A DNA stretch of 11,590 nt from Flavobacteriaceae bacterium (GCA_026992695.1 JALWYP010000466.1:1-11590); one strand, 5' to 3'; shown: positions 1 to 7,352, counted from the stretch's first letter. Numbers and translations: made by a program. The notes: generated from the sequence alone by a model not told the origin.

Positions 1-536
1 CCTAAAAATCTTCCGGAGGATCGCGCATCTATAACCAATGCTTCTTGTGTTTTTATATTCTTTTCAATAAAATGGATATCTACCACATATTTTGGATGAA
101 AATTTGCTTTAAAATTTCCTTTTATATAGTCTCTTTCAGAAATCCCTTCTGAAGAATAACCTGCTTCAATCCAAGCAGTTAATCCGCCATCAAGTACTGC
201 GATTTTTTGATGCCCCATCGTTTTAAACATCCACCACACTCTTGGTGCCGAGTAAATACCAAGATTATCATAAACTACAATGATACTTTGGTTATTAATT
301 CCTAAATTTTGACATCCTTCTTCAAAAACATCAGGAGATGGAAGCATATTGGGAAATGGGCTGTTTGAATCACTAAAATCATTTTTAAAATCAAATTTCC
401 GTGCACCTTTTATCTGTATATTTGGATATTTTACCTCTAAACCCGATTTATTACTTGCCGGGCTGGCATCTAAAATAATTAAATTTGGATTGTTAAAATT
501 AGCATGCAACCACTTGACAGAAACAATGTTTTTCAT
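1..536 (-). CDS. sseA: 3-mercaptopyruvate sulfurtransferase / rhodanese-type sulfurtransferase, N-terminal part (cut by window edge)
   Basis: The reverse strand is open from an ATG at 536-534 to the left edge, giving 178 codons of a normally ~280-residue two-domain sulfurtransferase. The translation begins MKNIVSVKWLHANF and contains features of the first rhodanese domain: a GARKFDF segment, SPFPNMLPSPDVFE, an IIVVYDNLGIYSAPRVWW block and a VLDGGLTAWIEAGY block, all typical of the SseA/TST family. A second rhodanese domain begins near the edge (ALVIDARSSGRF). These enzymes move sulfur from 3-mercaptopyruvate or thiosulfate to thiol or cyanide acceptors. The catalytic cysteine lies in the second domain, outside the window, so activity cannot be judged. 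The start codon overlaps the stop of the upstream flavoprotein gene by four bases (ATGA), which suggests translational coupling in one operon. The family call is firm; the choice between mercaptopyruvate and thiosulfate as donor is inference. Confidence 0.9.
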   Translation of the reverse strand, partial: MKNIVSVKWLHANFNNPNLIILDASPASNKSGLEVKYPNIQIKGARKFDFKNDFSDSNSPFPNMLPSPDVFEEGCQNLGINNQSIIVVYDNLGIYSAPRVWWMFKTMGHQKIAVLDGGLTAWIEAGYSSEGISERDYIKGNFKANFHPKYVVDIHFIEKNIKTQEALVIDARSSGRFL

Positions 537-1198
537 GGTGTTTGGTTTTTGTTTACATAATCGGTTACGTGCTTTGGTGTAGGTATTGCTTTGTTTAATT
601 TGCTGTCGGGTTCCGGCGTTAATGCTACTTGCCGCAACGGAACAATGCCTGCCCAGACCGGAAAATCCATGTCTTCTATATTATCTACTACACCTTCATC
701 TCTTATTTTTACCGAAGCCGTTTCGATAGTAAATTTTACAACCAAAGTGCTTTTAATTTCTTTTTCGGTTATGGGTCGTAACGTGTTCCACCTGTTAGGA
801 ATCATCTGGTCTATAACTACTTGTAATGCTTCAGCCTTTTTTATAGAATCTTTAACTTCCTCTATTGTACCAAAAAGAGTTACCGAACGATAGTTCACAG
901 AATGATGAAATCCCGACCTGGCTAAAACAAGTCCATCAAGATGCATAACGGTAATACTGGCATTTTTGTTTTTTAACAAAGAAGATAACATTCGGTTTTT
1001 TAATGAGCCGTGTAATATAATTGTATCTTCTTTTCTTCCGTATGCCATAGGAATAGAAATAGCCTGACCATGAAATACATAACTAACAAAACACACAAAA
1101 CCGGCATCTAAAACTTTAAAAACTGAAGGTTGGTCGTACGTAGCTCGTTTTGCTCCTCGCACTATTTTATTTGTTTTGTTTATTGGATAGCTTTTCAT
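533..1198 (-). CDS. Pyridoxamine 5'-phosphate oxidase-like FMN-binding protein (Pyridox_ox_2 / Nim-like)
   Basis: A 221-residue cytoplasmic protein without signal peptide or membrane segment. Residues about 12-150 match the split-barrel flavin-binding fold of the Pyridox_ox_2 group. After the N-terminal KIVRGAKRATYD motif comes GFVCFVSYVFHGQAISIPMAYGRKEDTIILHGSLKNRML (given as positions 33-71, of which IPMAYGR and LHGSLKNR are the diagnostic parts), then LDGLVLARSGFHHSVNYRSV and a FGTIEEV strand. Family members bind FMN and include nitroimidazole reductases (NimA) and uncharacterised flavoproteins; the true substrate is unknown. The length of ~220 residues is usual. The gene is upstream of and overlaps the sulfurtransferase by four bases, so the two are probably cotranscribed. 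I saw no clear TAnnTTTG promoter directly upstream; the spacer to the divergent lipoprotein gene is very AT-rich. It should not be called PdxH, whose sequence is clearly different. Confidence 0.85.
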   Translation of the reverse strand: MKSYPINKTNKIVRGAKRATYDQPSVFKVLDAGFVCFVSYVFHGQAISIPMAYGRKEDTIILHGSLKNRMLSSLLKNKNASITVMHLDGLVLARSGFHHSVNYRSVTLFGTIEEVKDSIKKAEALQVVIDQMIPNRWNTLRPITEKEIKSTLVVKFTIETASVKIRDEGVVDNIEDMDFPVWAGIVPLRQVALTPEPDSKLNKAIPTPKHVTDYVNKNQTP

Positions 1199-1351
1199 CT
1201 ATTTAAAAATTTGTATTTATTTTATGTTTTACAATATTGTTTGTTTTTATAAAACGATTAAAGAAACTAAATTTATATCTTAATCAAGAAAACAAAAACA
1301 ATAAAATATAAATTACAATAATATTTTAGAAGTTTTAAAAGTCGTTAAAAA

Positions 1352-1367
1352 AACTTAAATTTAAGTT
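1352..1367. repeat. Perfect 16-bp palindrome, candidate operator
   Basis: The sequence AACTTAAATTTAAGTT equals its own reverse complement over all 16 bases. It lies about 150 bp from the start of the leftward flavoprotein gene and about 85 bp upstream of the -7-like box of the rightward lipoprotein gene. Symmetric sites of this size often bind dimeric regulators, but it is made almost only of A and T and could have arisen by chance in such a spacer. Regulatory function is inference. Confidence 0.35.
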
Positions 1368-1450
1368 GTACATAATGAAGTAAAACAGTAAAATTGTGGG
1401 TCATGATTTTATTTTTTTTGCAACTCGTTTTCTGTTTCTAATAAAATTAG

Positions 1451-1458
1451 TACTTTTG
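1451..1458 (+). promoter_or_regulatory. Bacteroidota-type -7 promoter element (TACTTTTG)
   Basis: TACTTTTG fits the TAnnTTTG consensus used by the primary sigma factor in Bacteroidota. It ends 36 bases before the ATG of the heavy-metal-binding lipoprotein gene, giving a normal leader length. No exact TTG is found at the -33 position, so the match rests on one box only. Confidence 0.5.
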
Positions 1459-1494
1459 AGAATATAGAAATTTAAAAAATTAGTTATCTCTATT

Positions 1495-1701
1495 ATGAAA
1501 AAAGCCATTTTTATTCTTGCAGTTGCAACACTTTCTTTAACCGCTTGCAAAAACGACACAAAAAAAGAACAAGAAAACACTAAAACCGAAACAGTTGCTA
1601 AAGCAACCTATGCTTGCCCAATGAAATGTGAAGGTGATAAAAAATATCACGATCCGGGTAAATGTCCAAAATGCGGAATGGACTTAAAAAAAGTGGAATA
1701 A
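1495..1701 (+). CDS. Small lipoprotein with heavy-metal-binding domain (four-cysteine variant)
   Basis: A 68-residue secreted protein. Residues 1-17 form a lipoprotein signal peptide ending in the lipobox LTA-C, so Cys18 should be acylated and the protein membrane-anchored. A Lys/Glu/Thr-rich linker (19-38) leads to a compact metal-binding module at 39-64: YACPMKC, then HDPGKCPKCGMDL. This matches the heavy-metal-binding domain (HMBD, the YxCPMHP...PGxCPxCGM type) often found on copper efflux ATPases, CusB-like adaptors and free-standing lipoproteins. Here the usual CPMHP is replaced by CPMKC, so four cysteines (41, 45, 57, 60) plus Met43, His52 and Met62 could serve as ligands. Copper or another soft metal is likely from the family, but the metal is not proven. 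The gene stands alone, divergent from the flavoprotein and convergent with the DUF5916 gene; no efflux pump lies next to it here. Confidence 0.88.
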   Translation: MKKAIFILAVATLSLTACKNDTKKEQENTKTETVAKATYACPMKCEGDKKYHDPGKCPKCGMDLKKVE

Positions 1702-1754
1702 CTATTCTATCATACTGAAAAAATTAAATAAAAAGAATTACCCTTTTAAGTAAC

Positions 1755-4202
1755 TCAAGAATGTACCTCTTTTGTAGGATGCTTGTTTTTTAACAAATGA
1801 TTGATGTTATTATAATCTATATAATATAATAACCTAATTGAAAAAACATGTTCAATGGGTTGTTTAAATAAGTCGCGAATACTTTCAACGTAAGTTTTTT
1901 TTGATGCATTGCTAACGTGAAACAAATTGTTGCGATAAAGCACGGTAACCTGACTTCCTTTGGCAAATTCCCACGAATATTTCAGGTCTAAATTCCACGT
2001 ACTAAAATTAACATCTGGATTTGTATTAAGGCTGTTAAAGGTATAGGAGCCATCGTCAACTAGGTATCCATTTTCTTGCAAGACATAAAAGTTATCATCA
2101 TATTCTACCATTGCCCAGTAACTTCTAAAAGTTAAAGTGAGGGAATGAAATGAATTCATATTATAACTTCCTGAAATACTGTTTTCAATTACCTGACGGT
2201 ATCTATTTCCAAAGATAATATCTGCATCCATTTTGGTAACATATCCCAATTGATCAAAATCTGTATCGTAATCAAAACTGTAGTTAATAATAAACTTTTC
2301 GTTAAATCGTATTTTAGGACTTACTCCCGCCCAAAATGTAAAGAAATCGGTGGTTTTATCAAACATCGTACCGGCTCCTCCATATAAATTTACCGAAAAC
2401 TTTTTATTGGTGTTTGTTTCTACCCAACCGTTTAAATAGTATTCATTTTTAGTAACAAAATAGCGCCCTGGGGTTCTTGGTTCGTAATAATCATATTGTT
2501 TTCCTGCATTACCATTAAAGTTTCCGCCAAAAGACAACAATTTTTTTGTCTGTGCATACCAACCTAACCCAAAATTATTCCCTGTATATTTATTAGGTTT
2601 ATATAATCTGTTAATATTAAACCAACTGTAAAGACTAAAACTATTTAACTTTTTTGTAGGTTCAAAGATTCGGTAGGAAGCATTTAGATAAAGATTGGTG
2701 TAATTATTTTGAAACTGAATTCCTAAATCATTTTTATCAAACTTATCATCAACTAATGAGTATCCTATTGAATATCGATAATTTCCGCTTACTTTTCCTA
2801 AATTTAAATCTGCCGCATATCCTGTACTATTACCGTTTTCAAGATTTAAAGAACTCATTTTTCCAGAACCGGAAACATTGTATTTATTAGATTTGGTAGT
2901 GAGATTAAACAAAGCTGCCGTTACATTGGCATCTCTAAAATGACCATTTCTAATTACATTGGTGTTAATTAAACTCACTGAGGAGTTTTTACCAAATTGC
3001 TGATCAAAAACCAAAATATTATAATTAGCAAGTGGTTCAACTACCTCTTTTCTTGTTTGATTTGTATTGAGATTTTTAATAGTTACTTCAGTTTTTTCAG
3101 TAATGGCGTTAAAGAAACCGATTCCTAATCCTTTTTTTGTTCTTCCGGAAACTTTAACTGCATTTAGCATCGTTACTTTGCTGGGGTAATCCAATACTTT
3201 TTCATCAGAAGAAATATCGGGATAGCTTGAAGGAGCACTTCCTATTCGTCTTGAATAAAATAAGTTTCCTTTAGAAAAAAGATCGACGCCTTCTGTGAAA
3301 AATTGACGTTGTTCAGAAAAACGTTGTTCAAACGGACTTAGGTTTAGTTCTACATTGTCAAATCCTACTTGACTAAAATCGGGTACCAGTGTGGCATCAA
3401 GCGTAAAATTTTCGGTAATTCCGTATTTTAAATCCATCCCCACGCTATAATCATCTTCTGTAGTGCCATCAAAAGTTTTTACTTGAGCTGTAGCAAACGG
3501 ATAAAAACTCAAGCGAGTAGGTGGTGCGATGTTTGAAAGCCCAACAAGTTCACCATTATATAAACCAATGTTTCCTTTTGTACGATCAATAGGGTTCCAA
3601 GCGTATTGCGTGTTGTCTTTTCTAAATCTTCTGTGAAACTGAATTCCCCACGTGTCTAAATGTTTTTTTGAAAAACGCAATGCAGAGTAAGGAATTTTTA
3701 CTTCCACTATCCAACCGTCATTTACAATTTTTACAGCACTGTTCCACACAGCATTCCAGCTAAAATCTTCACCAGAAGTTACTGATGAAATAGCATCTGC
3801 CTGTGTGCCTGAACTTTGAATAAAAAATTCAATGGCATTTTGAGAGTCGTTATTGGTGTCAAACACAATTCCAAAAAAATCGGATTCTCCAAAATTATCT
3901 CTTCGGGTATTCTGAATTTGAATATCCGCTGGGTTATCATGTAAATAAGCCACAATATAAATAGCTTCATCATCATAAGTCATCTTTACGGTGGATTTTT
4001 GATGTGGCTTTTCCGCTACACCCATTTCGGGTTTAAATTGGATAAAGTCTTTTGCTTCTTCGGCATCTTTCCAAGCTAAATCATCTATTATTCCGTCTAT
4101 CACTGGAGGTGTTTCAGTACGTTTTATTTGGAGTGTTTTTTTTGTTTGCGAAAAAGTGCTTACGGTAAATAAGCATACTAAACATACATACATAAATTTC
4201 AT
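1755..4202 (-). CDS. DUF5916 family outer-membrane protein with CBM9-like N-terminal domain (downstream paralogue)
   Basis: An 815-residue exported protein. Residues 1-19 (MKFMYVCLVCLF...FSQ) form a signal peptide. Residues about 33-215 look like a family-9 carbohydrate-binding-type domain: PVIDGIIDDLAW at the start, then VKMTYDDEAIYIVAYLHD and a WIVEVKIPYSALRF strand. Residues about 220-815 match DUF5916, starting with PPTRLSFYPFATAQ and followed by YGITENFTLDATLVPDFSQV and an EQRQFFTEGVDLF motif. The rest has many alternating aromatic/hydrophobic strands ending in IRLLYYIDYNNINHLL, which suggests an outer-membrane beta-barrel. No enzymatic function is established for the family, and labels such as 'membrane-associated hydrolase' are not supported by visible catalytic motifs. 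The gene lies 70 bp downstream of a close paralogue, which shares the block GRTKKGLGIGFFNAITEKT. An ATG three codons in is an alternative start. No promoter-like box is visible in the 70-bp gap, so it may be read from the upstream promoter. Confidence 0.85.
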   Translation of the reverse strand: MKFMYVCLVCLFTVSTFSQTKKTLQIKRTETPPVIDGIIDDLAWKDAEEAKDFIQFKPEMGVAEKPHQKSTVKMTYDDEAIYIVAYLHDNPADIQIQNTRRDNFGESDFFGIVFDTNNDSQNAIEFFIQSSGTQADAISSVTSGEDFSWNAVWNSAVKIVNDGWIVEVKIPYSALRFSKKHLDTWGIQFHRRFRKDNTQYAWNPIDRTKGNIGLYNGELVGLSNIAPPTRLSFYPFATAQVKTFDGTTEDDYSVGMDLKYGITENFTLDATLVPDFSQVGFDNVELNLSPFEQRFSEQRQFFTEGVDLFSKGNLFYSRRIGSAPSSYPDISSDEKVLDYPSKVTMLNAVKVSGRTKKGLGIGFFNAITEKTEVTIKNLNTNQTRKEVVEPLANYNILVFDQQFGKNSSVSLINTNVIRNGHFRDANVTAALFNLTTKSNKYNVSGSGKMSSLNLENGNSTGYAADLNLGKVSGNYRYSIGYSLVDDKFDKNDLGIQFQNNYTNLYLNASYRIFEPTKKLNSFSLYSWFNINRLYKPNKYTGNNFGLGWYAQTKKLLSFGGNFNGNAGKQYDYYEPRTPGRYFVTKNEYYLNGWVETNTNKKFSVNLYGGAGTMFDKTTDFFTFWAGVSPKIRFNEKFIINYSFDYDTDFDQLGYVTKMDADIIFGNRYRQVIENSISGSYNMNSFHSLTLTFRSYWAMVEYDDNFYVLQENGYLVDDGSYTFNSLNTNPDVNFSTWNLDLKYSWEFAKGSQVTVLYRNNLFHVSNASKKTYVESIRDLFKQPIEHVFSIRLLYYIDYNNINHLLKNKHPTKEVHS

Positions 4203-4221
4203 AATGTGCCCAATAATGATT

Positions 4222-4259
4222 CTGTAACTAAAGAGTACAATTTGTACTGTTTGTTACAG
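4222..4259. repeat. Nested inverted repeat between the DUF5916 paralogues
   Basis: Outer arms CTGTAAC (4222-4228) and GTTACAG (4253-4259) are perfect inverse complements. Between them is a second perfect inverted repeat, AGTACAA (4234-4240) and TTGTACT (4242-4248), around a single T. With AAA (4230-4232) facing TTT (4250-4252), the whole can fold into a stem of about 16 pairs with one bulge and one mismatch. On the plus strand it is followed by nine T (4260-4268), the layout of an intrinsic terminator. The flanking genes, however, are on the minus strand, where the structure lies about 20 bases before the ATG of the downstream paralogue. It may be an operator, an RNA processing or stability element, or a block to antisense transcription. 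Confidence 0.6.
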
Positions 4260-4272
4260 TTTTTTTTTAAAA

Positions 4273-6696
4273 TTACGTATCTTTTTTTCTAAAAAAATGG
4301 TTAATATTATTATAATCTATAAAATACAAAATTCGTAACGAAATGGTATGTTGTGCAGGTTGAGTAAACAGATTATCTAAACTATTTGTATAATTAAGGG
4401 TAGCCAAAGAATCTTGATTAAAAAGTTGGTTGCGGTATAACAAAGTAGCTTCGCTTCCCGGAGCAAATCGCCACCTAAAGCTCACGTCTAGATTCCAAAT
4501 ATTAAAGTTGGTATTGGGATTGTTTTCAGAAATATCGTAGGGTGTATCGGTTCGAGTACCATCCTCATTCAATGTCCAAAATTTATTATCGGAATAATCG
4601 GCAGTACTCCACGAGTTTCTAAAACGTAAATCTATTGCTTTGTACGAATCGAAATTATAACTGGCAGTTAACGTATTTTCAATATTTGTTATGTCTCTTT
4701 GCCCGAAAAAAATGTCTGTTCCATCATAGGATACAAAGCCTATGTTATTATTCTTTTTTTCAAATTCACTTCTGGCTACAACCAAAAACTTATCTGAAAA
4801 TCGATAACGAGGTGAAAATCGCATCTGAACTCCATTTTCCGGATCGGTATAAAAGTCTCTAGATTCTAAACCAACGTCCACCGCAAATTTTTTCCTATAA
4901 TCGGTAGACACCCATATTTCTTCTTGGTGTCTTCCGCTAAAGCGCACATACCTGCCCTCTACTCGAGGTTCAAAAAAATCTTTTCTGTTTTCACTAAAAC
5001 TTACATTGGCACCATAAGCCAATCTTGATTTTGTTAAAAAGAAACTGTTTAAACTTATAAAACCACCGGTATGTACAGCCGGTTTATAACGGTTAAAACT
5101 TCGGTATGTAAGTCCAATACGATATGAATTAAAATGCTTTGTGGGTTTAAAAATTTGATACGAAACACCCGCAACATAACTATGAAAGTTGTTTCTGAAA
5201 CTAATACCCATATCATTAATATCAAAGTTTTCGTCGGCAAAATTATGCCCTACTCGAAACCTGAAATTACCTTTGGTTTTAGAAAGTTCGATACCGGTAC
5301 GATATCCGGTTTTTGGCTTATCTACATCGTTTAAATTATTAATTATTACCTTTCCTGAAAGGCGATACGCATTTTTTCTATTGGATATATTAAACACCCC
5401 TGCAGTAACATTGGCATCTCTAAAATCGCCATCTCTCGTTACATTTGTATTAATAAGACTTACCGATGAGTTTCCGTTAAACTGTTGGTCTAAAACCAAA
5501 ATGTTGTAATTAGAAAGCGGCTCTATTACTTCTTTTCTAATATCGCCTGTTTCAATATTTTCGATTGTTGCAAACGTTTTTTCAGTAATAGCGTTAAAAA
5601 AACCTATTCCCAATCCTTTCTTGGTACGTCCCGAAACTTTTATAGCATTTAAGAGATTTACCTTTGATGGTGATTCTGTTACAGTTTCGTTTTCGGCAAG
5701 ATTACTTACCCTTCCGGATGGTCTTCCTCCAATTCTTCTGGAAAAGAAAATATCGCCTATTTTAAATAATTCTATTCCTTCGGTAAAAAAAGCTCTATTT
5801 TCACCAAAGGTTTGTTCAAAAGGACCCAAATTTAATCGTACTTCATCAAAAGCAGCTTGTCCAAAATCGGGTATTAACGTTGCATCTAGGGTAAAACTAT
5901 CGCTTATTCCGTATTTTACGTCCATACCAGCAGAAAAATCGGTTTTAGTATCTCCGTCAAAGGTAGTGTGCGCTCCTTGCACAAAAGGATAAAACGTTAA
6001 TCTAACAGGAGGGTTTATATTTTTCACTCCTTTCACAATTCCGTTATACAGAGTAGGGTTTCCGGTAGTATTGTCTATAAAATTCCAACTATGAGTTTCG
6101 TTTCTAATTTGTAATCTTCGATAAAAATTAATACTCCAATTTTGCTCTTCTGCTTCCGGAAAACGCAACGCATTATAAGGTATTTTAAACTCAGCATACC
6201 ATCCTTTATCGTCCATAGATATTTTGCAACTAAACACCACATCGTAATTAAAATCTTCGCCATTCTGTGAGACTCTAGAATCGCCAATTGTTCCGGCACT
6301 GGTTACATAAAAACGCGTTTCGTTTATTCCGTCGTTATAGGTATTTAAAGCAATTCTAAAAACATCTGCTTGCACATCTACTTCATCACGTTGGCTAAAT
6401 TGTTTTAAAATAGTTTCCGGATTGGGGTCGTACATATAAGCCGCTACATAAACCGCATTGTCGTCGTATGCCATTTTAACTTCGGTTTGGAACTCGGGAG
6501 GTATGGTTCCTTCATTTCCGGGTTCCCACATAAAAAAACCATTGGATGGTTGTATGTTTTTCCATACTTCATCGTCTAACAAACCATCAATTTTCGGGCT
6601 GGTTTTTATTAGTACTGCGTCGATTGTTTTTTTTTCTTGCGAAAAAGAAGAAATAGAAACTAAAAACAGTATTGATAATAAGAAAAAGTACCTCAT
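4273..6696 (-). CDS. DUF5916 family outer-membrane protein with CBM9-like N-terminal domain (upstream paralogue)
   Basis: An exported protein of 807 residues from the start chosen here, MRYFFLLSILFLVSI. A longer reading from 6729 adds 11 residues, but the signal peptide begins cleanly at 6696 and a promoter-like box at 6731-6738 would put the transcript start near or after the 6729 ATG. The N-terminal part holds a CBM9-like domain (SPKIDGLLDDEVW, then VKMAYDDNAVYVAAYMYD and WYAEFKIPYNALRF). DUF5916 follows (PPVRLTFYPFVQG, YGISDSFTLDATLIPDFGQ, ENRAFFTEGIELF), and the protein ends in IDYNNINHFFRKKDT. Beta-barrel-like strands fill the C-terminal half. It shares many blocks with the downstream gene, including GRTKKGLGIGFFNAITEKT, the DVNYxxFD-free NYNIL segment with DQQF, and SLINTNV, so tandem duplication is clear. 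Ligand and function are unknown; polysaccharide or glycan binding at the outer membrane is a guess from the N-terminal domain alone. Confidence 0.85.
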   Translation of the reverse strand: MRYFFLLSILFLVSISSFSQEKKTIDAVLIKTSPKIDGLLDDEVWKNIQPSNGFFMWEPGNEGTIPPEFQTEVKMAYDDNAVYVAAYMYDPNPETILKQFSQRDEVDVQADVFRIALNTYNDGINETRFYVTSAGTIGDSRVSQNGEDFNYDVVFSCKISMDDKGWYAEFKIPYNALRFPEAEEQNWSINFYRRLQIRNETHSWNFIDNTTGNPTLYNGIVKGVKNINPPVRLTFYPFVQGAHTTFDGDTKTDFSAGMDVKYGISDSFTLDATLIPDFGQAAFDEVRLNLGPFEQTFGENRAFFTEGIELFKIGDIFFSRRIGGRPSGRVSNLAENETVTESPSKVNLLNAIKVSGRTKKGLGIGFFNAITEKTFATIENIETGDIRKEVIEPLSNYNILVLDQQFNGNSSVSLINTNVTRDGDFRDANVTAGVFNISNRKNAYRLSGKVIINNLNDVDKPKTGYRTGIELSKTKGNFRFRVGHNFADENFDINDMGISFRNNFHSYVAGVSYQIFKPTKHFNSYRIGLTYRSFNRYKPAVHTGGFISLNSFFLTKSRLAYGANVSFSENRKDFFEPRVEGRYVRFSGRHQEEIWVSTDYRKKFAVDVGLESRDFYTDPENGVQMRFSPRYRFSDKFLVVARSEFEKKNNNIGFVSYDGTDIFFGQRDITNIENTLTASYNFDSYKAIDLRFRNSWSTADYSDNKFWTLNEDGTRTDTPYDISENNPNTNFNIWNLDVSFRWRFAPGSEATLLYRNQLFNQDSLATLNYTNSLDNLFTQPAQHTISLRILYFIDYNNINHFFRKKDT

Positions 6697-6730
6697 AAAA
6701 CGATTTTCGAAATTTAGTTGGAAATTCAAG

Positions 6731-6738
6731 CAAAGCTA
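6731..6738 (-). promoter_or_regulatory. Bacteroidota-type -7 promoter element (TAGCTTTG, minus strand)
   Basis: The plus strand reads CAAAGCTA, so the minus strand gives TAGCTTTG, a full TAnnTTTG match. It lies 34 bases before the ATG at 6696 but only one base before the alternative ATG at 6729. It therefore supports the shorter DUF5916 protein. No TTG is visible at the expected -33 distance. Confidence 0.5.
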
Positions 6739-6801
6739 CAAGTAAGAACCTCCTTTTTTATTAATGAAACGTTAAAATATTAAATATTAACATAAAAATT
6801 G

Positions 6802-6809
6802 TAGATTTG
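6802..6809 (+). promoter_or_regulatory. Bacteroidota-type -7 promoter element (TAGATTTG) for msrA
   Basis: TAGATTTG fits TAnnTTTG and ends only seven bases before the msrA ATG at 6817. Transcription would start close to the ATG, giving a leaderless or nearly leaderless mRNA. No TTG lies at the usual -33 distance; the region there is only A and T. It is divergent from the DUF5916 promoter, with 63 bases between the two boxes. Confidence 0.5.
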
Positions 6810-6816
6810 TTAGTGT

Positions 6817-7347
6817 ATGAGTTCTAAGATAGAAACAGCAGTTTTGGCAGGAGGGTGTTTTTGGTGTACCGAAGCCGTTTTTCAGCGTGTAAAAGGAGTG
6901 CAAAGTGTGATTCCTGTTTATACGGGCGGGAAGAGACCCAATCCTACTTATTCACAAATTTGTAGTGGAGCAACCGGTCATGCAGAAGCGATTAAAATAG
7001 TTTTTAACCCAGAGGTAGTTTCATTTAAAAAATTATTGTTCGTTTTTTTTTCAACACATGATCCGACTACCTTAAATCGTCAAGGAAATGATATAGGAAC
7101 TCAGTACCGAAGTGCTATTTTTTATGCAAATAAAATTCAAAAAAAGGAAGCTGAAGAAGTACTACAAAAATTAGAATTTGAAGCTGTATTTAATTGCCCT
7201 ATTGTAACTACATTAGAACCTTTAGGTGAAGTTTATTTAGCTGAAACGAAGCATCACAATTACTATAACCAAAACAAGAAGCAAGGATATTGCCAATATA
7301 TTATCAATCCTAAATTAGAAAAATTAAAACAATTAAACTTAGATTAA
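6817..7347 (+). CDS. msrA: Peptide-methionine (S)-S-oxide reductase MsrA
   Basis: A 176-residue cytoplasmic enzyme that reduces the S-epimer of methionine sulfoxide, free or in proteins, using thioredoxin. The catalytic motif [10 protein letters not shown] is at 13-22 with the nucleophilic Cys14. [14 protein letters not shown] (45-58) and [19 protein letters not shown] are family signatures, and a late Cys159 in GYCQ is a likely resolving residue. Length is normal for a single-domain MsrA; there is no fused MsrB domain. The ATG at 6817 sits just in front of the motif and seven bases after a promoter-like box. The gene ends 5 bases before folE, so the two are probably cotranscribed. A role in repair after oxidative stress is known for the family; a link to folate or pterin synthesis through the neighbouring gene is not known. 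Confidence 0.97.
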   Translation: MSSKIETAVLAGGCFWCTEAVFQRVKGVQSVIPVYTGGKRPNPTYSQICSGATGHAEAIKIVFNPEVVSFKKLLFVFFSTHDPTTLNRQGNDIGTQYRSAIFYANKIQKKEAEEVLQKLEFEAVFNCPIVTTLEPLGEVYLAETKHHNYYNQNKKQGYCQYIINPKLEKLKQLNLD

Positions 7348-7352
7348 CAGCT

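Larger units (their letters stand above)
1199..1494. other. AT-rich divergent intergenic region
   Basis: This 296-bp spacer separates the divergent flavoprotein and lipoprotein genes and holds no convincing coding frame. It contains a perfect 16-bp palindrome (1352-1367) and a TAnnTTTG-type element (1451-1458) for the rightward gene. No comparable element was found for the leftward gene. The rest is A/T-rich with no RNA gene or long repeat that I can recognise. Confidence 0.7.

Noticed and set aside
1731..1747. Possible hairpin (AAAAG / CTTTT around seven bases) between the convergent lipoprotein and DUF5916 genes
   Set aside because: Only five mostly A-T pairs and no clear following T run; too weak to call a terminator.
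4222..4268. Calling the nested inverted repeat a terminator of the upstream DUF5916 gene
   Set aside because: The T run follows the hairpin only on the plus strand, while both flanking genes are on the minus strand, so it cannot be a standard terminator for them.
5621..5992. Open frame of 123 codons on the plus strand within the upstream DUF5916 gene
   Set aside because: Lies antisense to a clear protein-coding gene and has no recognisable domain; shadow of the coding strand.
6771..6791. Near-palindrome GTTAA...TTAAC in the msrA / DUF5916 divergent region
   Set aside because: Only five bases per arm around an A/T-only core; expected by chance in such AT-rich sequence, though its position near the msrA promoter is noted.
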